Shown piece by piece: positions 7,822 through 15,346 of a stretch of DNA of 64,000 bases. The translations under genes and the position numbers were made by a program. The number at the start of each line of letters is the position of its first letter. Position 1 is the stretch's first letter. Origin of the DNA: Gaetbulibacter_A sp043876815 (GTDB lineage Bacteria; Bacteroidota; Bacteroidia; Flavobacteriales; Flavobacteriaceae); NCBI RefSeq assembly GCF_043876815.1, contig NZ_JBAWKA010000002.1:186001-250000 (forward strand), given 5' to 3'. The notes beneath the pieces are model-generated. The model searched no databases. It was not told the DNA's origin and was given only the letters and a program-made list of their open reading frames with translations.

Positions 7822-10077
7822 ATGAGATTAATTCCTTCCCTATGCTTGTCACTATGTTTTATGGTGTCAGGAGTATTTGCCCAAAATGTAATGCAAGGTC
7901 ATACAGACCAAAATAAATTTAGGCAAATGAAAGACCTTTTAGCCACACCCAATGAAACCAGAACAGCTTCGGGTGCTCCAGGTTATAAATATACCCAGCA
8001 ACAGGTAGACTACGTTATGGATATCCGTTTAGATGAAGCTACAGACCGTATTTATGGGGAAGAAAATATCACATATCATAATAATTCAAAGGATGCTTTA
8101 CCTTATCTATGGGTGCAACTTGATCAAAATATGCGGGCGAAAGATTCCAAAACGCCTGATGCGAAAAGTGAAAGCTTTGACCGCCCATATAGTTCGGTTC
8201 AAGGATTTGCAAAAGATAATCTAGAACAAGCTTTTGATGGAGGCTTTAATTTAGACTATGTAAAAGCAGAGGATGGTTCAGATCTGCAACACATGATTAA
8301 CCGAACTATGATGCGGATAACTTTACCAGAGCCATTGGCTCCAGGTAATGTTTTTAAATTTAAAATCAAATGGTGGTACAATATCAACGATATCAATGTG
8401 GATGGTGGCCGATCGGGTCTTGAAACTTTCCCTGATGGTAATAAAAATTATACCATTGCTCAATTTTACCCAAGACTTTGTGTTTATGATAATGTGGAAG
8501 GATGGCAAAATATGCAATTTTGGGGACGTAGTGAGTTTGCCCTAGAATTTGGGGATTTTGATGTAAGTATTACAGTGCCTGCTGATCATATTATGGATGC
8601 TACAGGTGTATTACAAAACCCGAAAGAAGTTTTAACTAAAGAGCAACAAAAAAGAGTTGCGCAAGCTAAAAAATCTTTTGATAAACCGGTTTTTATTGTC
8701 ACTCAAGAAGAAGCAGAAACGAATGAAAAAGGTCGAAGTACAGAAAATAAGACTTGGCACTTTAAAGCCGAGAATGTAAGAGATTTTGCTTTTGCATCCT
8801 CAAGAAAATATATCTGGGATGAAATGGCTGTAGATATTAATGGACGAACAGTAATGGCTGTTTCTCTTTATCCAAAAGAAGGGAATCCATTATGGGAAGA
8901 ATTCTCAACGCGTGTGGTGGCAAATACACTGGAAGAATATTCAAAATTAACATTTGATTATCCATACAATAAAGCCGTTTCGGTTCATTCTGAGCGTCAA
9001 GGTATGGAGTATCCAATGATTTGCTTTAATTATGGTCGACCAAATCCTGATGGTACATATTCAGAACGTACCAAACGTGGTATGATCGGTGTTATAACAC
9101 ACGAAGTCGGACATAACTTTTTCCCAATGATCGTAAATAGTGATGAGCGCCAGTGGACCTGGATGGATGAAGGTATTAATTCCTTTGTAGAAACTTTGGC
9201 AGAACTTGACTTCGATCCTAATTTTATTACAGGGAATTTACCAAAAGATATCGTGCCTTACATGAGTGGTGATCAAAGTTATTTGTCTCCAATAATGTCT
9301 CAAGGCGATTATGTACATCAATTTGGTCCTAATGCTTATACAAAACCAGCTGCCGGTCTTTATTTGTTGCGTCAAACGATCATGGGACCTGAGTTATTTG
9401 ATTATGCCTTCAGGACTTATTCTCAGCGCTGGATGTTCAAACATCCTACACCTGCTGATTTCTTTAGAACTATGGAAGATGCTTCGGCTATGGATCTAGA
9501 TTGGTTCTGGCGTGGTTGGTTCTATACTACTGATGTTAATGACATAGGAATCAAATCGGTTGATGAGTATTACTTAACAGACAAGCCTACGGCGCAAGCA
9601 AATGAACGACTAGAGAGTATATCCAAACGTTACAATATTAAGATTGACAAGGAAAAATTTATCTATTATGCAAAAGCCCAGGATGGTGAAAATAAAAAGG
9701 GAGAAAAGCAAGTCAATGAGTTTTCAGCTCTGAACGATTATCTATCAGGATTGTCGCAAAAAGAAAAAGAGCATTTGGTTGAGGCACCTAAGCACTTTTA
9801 CCAGGTTAACTTCGAAAAACCGGGAGGTCTGATAATGCCAATTATTTTGCAGGTAACATATGAAGATGATACTAAAGAGCGATTTACATATCCGGCTCAG
9901 ATTTGGAGATATAATGATAAAGAAGTATCTAAGGTTTTGAAAACACAAAAAGCCATTAAAAGTTTTGAGATCGATCCGGATGCTGAAACTGCGGACGTAA
10001 ATACTGAAAATAATGCTTGGCCTCGATCAACAGAATCAAGTAAATTTGATAAGTTTAAAGAAAAAATAAAAGCATAA
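7822..10077 (+). CDS. M1 family zinc metallopeptidase (aminopeptidase-like), exported
   Basis: A 751-residue protein with a signal peptide ending at VFAQ (residue 21). The gluzincin centre is intact: HEVGH at 427-431 and the third zinc ligand Glu450 in WMDEGINSF, the exact HExxHx18E spacing of family M1. The substrate-binding GxMEN motif is replaced by QGMEYPMICFNYG, as in the Bacteroidota branch of the family. A C-terminal domain follows. It probably trims peptides in the periplasm or at the outer membrane. It sits behind DUF6702 and ends with a strong terminator. Confidence 0.92.
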   Translation: MRLIPSLCLSLCFMVSGVFAQNVMQGHTDQNKFRQMKDLLATPNETRTASGAPGYKYTQQQVDYVMDIRLDEATDRIYGEENITYHNNSKDALPYLWVQLDQNMRAKDSKTPDAKSESFDRPYSSVQGFAKDNLEQAFDGGFNLDYVKAEDGSDLQHMINRTMMRITLPEPLAPGNVFKFKIKWWYNINDINVDGGRSGLETFPDGNKNYTIAQFYPRLCVYDNVEGWQNMQFWGRSEFALEFGDFDVSITVPADHIMDATGVLQNPKEVLTKEQQKRVAQAKKSFDKPVFIVTQEEAETNEKGRSTENKTWHFKAENVRDFAFASSRKYIWDEMAVDINGRTVMAVSLYPKEGNPLWEEFSTRVVANTLEEYSKLTFDYPYNKAVSVHSERQGMEYPMICFNYGRPNPDGTYSERTKRGMIGVITHEVGHNFFPMIVNSDERQWTWMDEGINSFVETLAELDFDPNFITGNLPKDIVPYMSGDQSYLSPIMSQGDYVHQFGPNAYTKPAAGLYLLRQTIMGPELFDYAFRTYSQRWMFKHPTPADFFRTMEDASAMDLDWFWRGWFYTTDVNDIGIKSVDEYYLTDKPTAQANERLESISKRYNIKIDKEKFIYYAKAQDGENKKGEKQVNEFSALNDYLSGLSQKEKEHLVEAPKHFYQVNFEKPGGLIMPIILQVTYEDDTKERFTYPAQIWRYNDKEVSKVLKTQKAIKSFEIDPDAETADVNTENNAWPRSTESSKFDKFKEKIKA

Positions 10078-10092
10078 ATAAAGCGTTAGAAA

Positions 10093-10118
10093 AAGCCAAC
10101 TAAAAGTTGGCTTTTTTT
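10093..10118 (+). terminator. Terminator of the M1 peptidase gene
   Basis: Stem AAGCCAAC/GTTGGCTT with loop TAAAA, followed by a T-run, starting 16 bases after the stop codon. It closes the surface-protein block that starts at 5485. Confidence 0.9.
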
Positions 10119-10185
10119 ATACATCAAGAATTAAATCTTGGTGGCTTTTTAATTTATTTACAAAACATCTCCATATATTTGTATT

Positions 10186-10473
10186 GTGATAACAGATATT
10201 ATTTACTTGTTTATTAGTGGTGCCGAAATAGCTTTTATTCTCTTCATAGCTATTATGGTTTTTGGCGCCGATAAGTTACCCGAAATCGCTCGAGGTTTGG
10301 GGAAAGGTATGCGTGTTTTAAAAGATGCTACTAACGACATCAAAAAAGAGATTACGAAAACAGCTGAAAGAAATGGAATTGATACAAGTATTTCTGAGGA
10401 TGTTAAAAAGGAGCTCAACAAAGTAAAAGATGAGGTCGAAGATTTTACCGGCTCTATCAAAAGAAAATTGTAA
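10186..10473 (+). CDS. tatA: Twin-arginine translocase TatA/TatE family subunit
   Basis: A 95-residue protein: one short membrane helix (residues 13-27, IAFILFIAIMVFG), then the hinge and amphipathic helix motif FGADKLPEIARGLGKGMRVLKDA that is diagnostic of TatA/TatE, then a charged, helical tail. TatA forms the variable-size pore that exports folded proteins. The start is GTG; no ATG exists before the membrane helix. TATATTTG at 10174-10181 fits the -7 consensus but leaves almost no leader, so the mRNA may be leaderless. No tatC lies in the window. Confidence 0.92.
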   Translation: MITDIIYLFISGAEIAFILFIAIMVFGADKLPEIARGLGKGMRVLKDATNDIKKEITKTAERNGIDTSISEDVKKELNKVKDEVEDFTGSIKRKL

Positions 10474-10611
10474 TTTACTGATTACAAACACCCTCTACTA
10501 TTTTTTCCCTCCGTCCATTGGTCATGTGTTTTTTGTTTTTGAACGAAAAATTAATTCATATTCGTAGGAAAAAAATTAATTTTAAGTGCCCAAATCTAAC
10601 ATTGTATACTC

Positions 10612-12894
10612 ATGAAACTTAACCTCCTGGTATGTGCCCTCGCATGTTTTATTTCCTCCTATGCTCAGAACGAAAGAGATATTATCAATAAAATAGATAG
10701 TATCAATTCAAGCGCTCAACAATATCTCGAAGAAAATAAAATTGTTGAATCTTTCAAAATTTTCAATCTCAGTAAAAAATTATCCGATTCCATTGGTGAT
10801 CATTATGGCCAAGCCATAGCAAGCTATAACTTAGGCAAAATATTTGTAAAAATGCAGGCCTTTGATGATGCTGAAAGGAGTTTTCGTGTTACACTGGCAC
10901 AGGCTACAAAGATTAATAATGAATTCCTTTTAGCACATGCCTATCTTAGTTTAGGCGAAATTAAAGCACAGACAGAATCTATAGATGTGGCTATTATTTT
11001 TCTTGAAAAGGCCGTAGCCAGTATCTCAAAGTGTGAGAACTACTCAGAAAATATATATGACCAATCAGAATGTAATATCACGGCCCTTGATATTCGAACA
11101 AAACTTTGTGAACTTTACCTTAAAGTGGATGACGAGCAGAAAGCTGTTATTAATCTGGTTAGTTTAGAGAAATTACTTATTAGAGAACGGGACTCCCGAT
11201 CTATGTATTATAAAGGTTTTATTAATTACCTATATGGTATTTATTATCAAAAACAAGGATTTCATAATAGTGCCATTGAAAAGTTTAATGTTGCTGTTAG
11301 TTATTTGAAATCTGGGGTTAAGGTTGAAAATCTTGAAATTAACACAGTTTATAAAAATATCTATAAACAATTATCCTTTAGTTATTCCGAGTCTGATAAT
11401 AAAGGTGAAGCCTATAAAGCGCTGTTAAAACATAACGAATATACAGAAAAGATGGCCGTAGAGATAAAGGCCAACAATGAGGCTATAAATTTATCCAGAT
11501 TATCCGTCGAAGATTACAAAAACAGGTTTGTAACTGCCAAAACTAAAGAATTATATCAGATTCAAAAGGCAAATAATATGAAAACCATCAACCTTATTAT
11601 TGTGTTTGCGATGATCTTACTAGTAATTTGTACTTTGATTCTCTATAGAAGTTATGTTTCAAACCGACGTCTAACATCATTTTTGGCCAACCAGAATAAA
11701 GAGTTGGAAACAGCCCGATTAGAGGCGGTGAAATCCTCGGAACTTAAATCGAAATTTATTTCAAATGTAACCCACGAATTGCGCACACCGCTTTACGGGG
11801 TGGTGGGTATAACCTCATTGTTATTAGAAAATAACAATCTAAATTCTAGCGACAATAAGTTGCTTTCTTCCCTCAAGTTTTCAGGGGATTATTTACTAAA
11901 TCTAGTAAATGAAGTGCTTCAATTCTCAAAAGTTGAATCAGAGAATTTAGAATTAAAGCTAACAACCATTAATATCAGAGAGCTAATAAAAAACAATATT
12001 AGTTCATTTAGTTATCGCCTACAGGAAACTAATAACAAAATTGAAGTTAGTATTGATGATGATGTTCCTATGTTCATAAAGTGTGACAGTATAAGGTTGT
12101 CTCAGGTGTTGCTGAATTTAATAGGGAATAGTATCAAATTTACTGAAAGCGGTACCATCAATGTCCGTATAAAAACTATAAATCTAAATAATAATAAAGC
12201 ACATTTACGATTTGAGGTAGAAGATAATGGTCTAGGTATTCCAAAAGATAAATTCGAATCTATTTTTGAAAATTTCTCCCAGTTGGAGCGTAATATTAAT
12301 ATCAATTATCAAGGAACGGGTCTGGGATTATCTATTTCAAAAAAGATCGTAGAATTATTTGGTAGCCAGATCGAATTAGAAAGTGAGGAAGGCCAAGGTG
12401 CCAAATTCAGTTTCAACGTCACTTTCGATATAGATAACGAAAAACAGCTGGCCATTGAGAAAGAAAAAAACAGCGGTAAGATTGTTGCTATCAATAAGAA
12501 ATTTAATATTCTGATAGCAGAGGATAATAAAATAAATCAGGTCGTTACCAAGAACTTGCTGAGGCTTCAAAATTACAGTTGCCACGTGGTAGAAAATGGT
12601 TCTGAAGCTGTTGAGTATGCTAAAAATAAATCATTAGATTTAATCTTAATGGACATAAACATGCCTGTAATGGACGGTGTAGAAGCCACGGAATTAATTC
12701 GAGAATTCAATCCTAACATTCCTATTATAGCCCTTACAGCAGCCGATATTGATTATGTGCGTGAAAACTACAGCGAAATTGGTTTTAGTGGTATTCTAAC
12801 AAAACCATTCGATAACATCGAGTTTTTTCAAATGATTGAAACCAAAATAAAAGAATGTAAGGCTAATGAGCTAAACGCACTTCGGGTATCTTAA
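10612..12894 (+). CDS. Hybrid histidine kinase/response regulator with N-terminal TPRs
   Basis: A 760-residue membrane sensor. The order is: signal peptide (1-19), TPR repeats in the periplasm (about 35-310), a membrane helix (about 323-345), a short coiled coil, HisKA with His388 in THELRTPLYG, HATPase_c with NLIGNSIKFT (N box), EDNGLGIPKD and GTGLGLSIS, and a C-terminal receiver with EDNKINQ, phospho-acceptor Asp681 in LMDINMPVMDG and the TKPF lysine. No DNA-binding output exists, so the signal must leave through phosphotransfer. The ligand is unknown. A paralogue with the same layout lies at 29171-31423. The stop overlaps the convergent O-methyltransferase gene by 4 bases. Confidence 0.93.
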   Translation: MKLNLLVCALACFISSYAQNERDIINKIDSINSSAQQYLEENKIVESFKIFNLSKKLSDSIGDHYGQAIASYNLGKIFVKMQAFDDAERSFRVTLAQATKINNEFLLAHAYLSLGEIKAQTESIDVAIIFLEKAVASISKCENYSENIYDQSECNITALDIRTKLCELYLKVDDEQKAVINLVSLEKLLIRERDSRSMYYKGFINYLYGIYYQKQGFHNSAIEKFNVAVSYLKSGVKVENLEINTVYKNIYKQLSFSYSESDNKGEAYKALLKHNEYTEKMAVEIKANNEAINLSRLSVEDYKNRFVTAKTKELYQIQKANNMKTINLIIVFAMILLVICTLILYRSYVSNRRLTSFLANQNKELETARLEAVKSSELKSKFISNVTHELRTPLYGVVGITSLLLENNNLNSSDNKLLSSLKFSGDYLLNLVNEVLQFSKVESENLELKLTTINIRELIKNNISSFSYRLQETNNKIEVSIDDDVPMFIKCDSIRLSQVLLNLIGNSIKFTESGTINVRIKTINLNNNKAHLRFEVEDNGLGIPKDKFESIFENFSQLERNININYQGTGLGLSISKKIVELFGSQIELESEEGQGAKFSFNVTFDIDNEKQLAIEKEKNSGKIVAINKKFNILIAEDNKINQVVTKNLLRLQNYSCHVVENGSEAVEYAKNKSLDLILMDINMPVMDGVEATELIREFNPNIPIIALTAADIDYVRENYSEIGFSGILTKPFDNIEFFQMIETKIKECKANELNALRVS

Positions 12895-13538
12895 TGTAAA
12901 AGTTTTCGGCTTAAGGTCAATCCATCGCGAATAGGCAATAATACCGTTTCCAATCTGGGATCTTTTTTCAATAAGGTATTATATTCTATTAGTGCTTTTG
13001 TGTCAACATCGTCAGCTTTCAGCGGTTCTATTACTTTTCCGCTCCATAAGACATTATCCGATAAAATAATACCACCGGGATTTACCAAATCTATTATCGT
13101 GTGGAAATAATTCACATAATTCGATTTATCAGCATCAATGAAAACCAGATCAAAGGTCTTTCCAATCTCGGGGATAAGTTCCAAAGCGTCACCTAAATGT
13201 TGGTGAATCTGAGGCCCATAATCAGATTTGTCAAAATATTTTCTTTGGAATTTCACCAATTCCTCATTCACATCAATGGTGTGTAATTCACCTTGCGGTT
13301 GCAGGCCTTCAGCCAAACACAAGGCCGAGTAACCCGTGTAAGTTCCTATCTCCAGAATACATTTCGGACGGACCAGTTTTGAGATCATACTTAATAATCG
13401 CCCTTGATAGTGGCCACTAAGCATCCGTGGTTGTAAAATTTTCTGGTAGGTTTCTCTGGTAAGTTGTTGCAGTAGTTCAGGTTCATTTTCCGAGTGCTGC
13501 ACCACATAATCATCTAAAGCTTCAGGAATAAAATGCAT
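12891..13538 (-). CDS. SAM-dependent O-methyltransferase, last gene of the kynurenine operon
   Basis: A 215-residue class I methyltransferase of the caffeoyl-CoA/catechol O-methyltransferase type. LEIGTYTGYSALCLAEG is the SAM-binding motif I, LHTIDVNEE binds the ribose, and DLVFIDADKSNYVNYF holds the metal-binding Asp residues, with NVLWSG following. The family methylates vicinal hydroxyls and needs Mg. Its start overlaps the stop of the ACMS decarboxylase gene by one base (TAATG), which implies translational coupling. A substrate among the hydroxylated aromatic intermediates, such as 3-hydroxykynurenine or 3-hydroxyanthranilate, is possible but unproven. Confidence 0.87.
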   Translation of the reverse strand: MHFIPEALDDYVVQHSENEPELLQQLTRETYQKILQPRMLSGHYQGRLLSMISKLVRPKCILEIGTYTGYSALCLAEGLQPQGELHTIDVNEELVKFQRKYFDKSDYGPQIHQHLGDALELIPEIGKTFDLVFIDADKSNYVNYFHTIIDLVNPGGIILSDNVLWSGKVIEPLKADDVDTKALIEYNTLLKKDPRLETVLLPIRDGLTLSRKLLH

Positions 13539-14623
13539 TAGCTTAAAATTCGGTTAATCAATTTGTTTTTGGCCGCAATATCGTCGCCACATAACCAGCT
13601 AATTACATTATCATCCCAAATAGCATCCTGCTCTTCCGGAGTAATGATTTTTTGTTCAATAGCTAGATCGAGAATTTTCCCTGGGTATGACGATTGTTTT
13701 GCACTTTCCATTTCACCAAGAGGATAGGGGTCATCCAGACCCATAAGCACTTGTTTGGATCCCTGATTTTTGATAAGTAATTCCAAAGATCCGGTATCGT
13801 GAACCAGTGTATCGAAAAAGATGTTTTTATGTCCAACAGCTTTTCTCGGGTGGTGCTTCCCTTCAAACAGATCCGGTCTGCCATCAAATCCCTGAATTCG
13901 ACGGCCTAAATTTATTTGTGCTAGTTGTCCACCATGCGCAAAACACGTGCGCATGTTCGGGTATTTGTCCTGGTAGCCATTCAAACTTAAAAAATGATAG
14001 GCATCTGCACACTGCGCCAGCATCCAGATTAAATGAAAGCGCCAGGAAGTATTTTCCAGCTTAATAAACTTTTCACCATCATATGGATGAATTTCTACGG
14101 CTAGATTATAATGGCTGGCTAATTCAAAAATCGGCTCGTTTTCTTCATCAAAAATGCAGCGCCAGGTTCCAATGGTATCCATGTAATGTGTTGGCAAACA
14201 CAATAATTGCATACCGTGTTGCTCTACACAACGCTCAATTTCCCAGCACGCACTGCGAACAAATCCAGGATGCACCACAAAACCACAAGTAAATTTACTG
14301 GGGTGATCTTCTTGGATTCGGGCATTAAAATCATTTTGAAAGCGCAAAGCTTGTTTCATTTCTTCAACACGCAGACCATTTCCATATAATTGCGATAAAT
14401 TCAGTACAACAGCATGATCTATATTATACCGATCCATCCATTCCAGCTTTTCGTGAAGAAAGAAACTAGAATCCGTTACAGGACGACTCCAATCTTTTTG
14501 AAGCATAAATTTCCGGTCCTTATCCACCCAAAAAATGCCTTTCTCACGCATGTAATCCGGAATTTCCTCAGGATAAGGAAGAAGGTGCGAGTGCCCATTA
14601 ATTCTAAGTTTAGGTCTTTTCAT
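13538..14623 (-). CDS. 2-amino-3-carboxymuconate-6-semialdehyde decarboxylase (amidohydrolase family)
   Basis: A 361-residue cytoplasmic zinc enzyme of the ACMSD family, converting 2-amino-3-carboxymuconate semialdehyde to 2-aminomuconate semialdehyde. Metal ligands are visible in order: HSH at residues 11-13, the His of VEIHPYDG, the His of CFAHGGQ and the Asp of MGLDDPYP. The ACMSD assignment over a generic amidohydrolase rests on motif order and on the location between the dioxygenase gene and the rest of the kynurenine genes. This step diverts flux from quinolinate, that is, from NAD synthesis, towards catabolism. Confidence 0.9.
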   Translation of the reverse strand: MKRPKLRINGHSHLLPYPEEIPDYMREKGIFWVDKDRKFMLQKDWSRPVTDSSFFLHEKLEWMDRYNIDHAVVLNLSQLYGNGLRVEEMKQALRFQNDFNARIQEDHPSKFTCGFVVHPGFVRSACWEIERCVEQHGMQLLCLPTHYMDTIGTWRCIFDEENEPIFELASHYNLAVEIHPYDGEKFIKLENTSWRFHLIWMLAQCADAYHFLSLNGYQDKYPNMRTCFAHGGQLAQINLGRRIQGFDGRPDLFEGKHHPRKAVGHKNIFFDTLVHDTGSLELLIKNQGSKQVLMGLDDPYPLGEMESAKQSSYPGKILDLAIEQKIITPEEQDAIWDDNVISWLCGDDIAAKNKLINRILS

Positions 14624-14652
14624 ATGCTGTAATTACAACTCAAATTTTTAAG

Positions 14653-15177
14653 TTATGCTTTTTTCGGTGGCTCCATTACTGAACCACAATTTGTACACGT
14701 ACGTTTGGAAACATCTCCATAAAAATGATCAAAGATCTTAGGTAAATCCGTTTCAATATTTTTCAAAGTAAAAGCCTCCTCATATAATTTTGTTGCGCAT
14801 TTTTCACAAAACCATAACAGCGCATCTTCCATGCCTTCCGAGCGTCGATATTCGATTACCAACCCAACAGTATTGGCACCACGTTGCGGCGAATGAGGTA
14901 CTTTTGGAGGCAAATAAAAAATATCCCCCTCCTTTATATGAATATCTTTAGGCGTGCCATTATCAATAATTTTAAGGACAATATCACCTTCTATCTGGTA
15001 GAAAAATTCTGGTGTTTCGTTATAATGATAATCCTTACGGCTATTGGGCCCGCCAACCACCATCACGATAAAGTCGGTATCCTGCCACACCATTTTATTT
15101 CCCACAGGCGGTTTCAAAAGGTGGCGGTGTTCATCAATCCAGGCTTTAAAATTCAAAGGCGAAACAATCTTACTCAT
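14653..15177 (-). CDS. nbaC: 3-hydroxyanthranilate 3,4-dioxygenase
   Basis: A 174-residue cupin dioxygenase that opens the ring of 3-hydroxyanthranilate to give 2-amino-3-carboxymuconate semialdehyde. The Fe(II) ligands are in KDYHYNETPEFFYQ (His and Glu) and LPPKVPHSPQR (His), and VVGGPNSRKDYH is the family signature. A C-terminal rubredoxin-like knuckle, CEKC and CTNC, binds a second iron in the bacterial enzymes and is complete here. The start lies 17 bases downstream (minus strand) of the structured element at 15195-15288. Confidence 0.95.
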   Translation of the reverse strand: MSKIVSPLNFKAWIDEHRHLLKPPVGNKMVWQDTDFIVMVVGGPNSRKDYHYNETPEFFYQIEGDIVLKIIDNGTPKDIHIKEGDIFYLPPKVPHSPQRGANTVGLVIEYRRSEGMEDALLWFCEKCATKLYEEAFTLKNIETDLPKIFDHFYGDVSKRTCTNCGSVMEPPKKA

Positions 15178-15194
15178 ATCTTTTTAATTTTTTT

Positions 15195-15288
15195 GGGCGT
15201 GTCACCCACGTTTTCAAACGTGGCTGTCGGGCTTTCCGCTAAATCTTTTTGCTATTGGCAAAAAGGATATCGCTGCAATCCCTCACGC
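15195..15288 (+). repeat. Structured intergenic element, repeat-like, between GH65 and dioxygenase genes
   Basis: The 169-base gap holds a compact multi-stem element. An outer stem GCGTG (15197-15201) pairs with CACGC (15284-15288). Inside are a perfect hairpin CCACGTTT/AAACGTGG (15206-15223), a second, CTTTTTGC/GCAAAAAG (15245-15265), and a small GGAT/ATCC stem (15265-15281). The phrases GTCGGGCTTTCCGCT and CAATCCCTCACGC resemble an intergenic repeat I remember from many Flavobacteriia genomes. That memory is not a search result, and no second copy exists in this window. Its T-rich left end lies just upstream of the dioxygenase ATG. Confidence 0.6.
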
Positions 15289-15346
15289 AATTACTGGTAT
15301 ATAAAGTTACGAACTTTTCAACGCTAATCCGAAATCAAAATCACTT

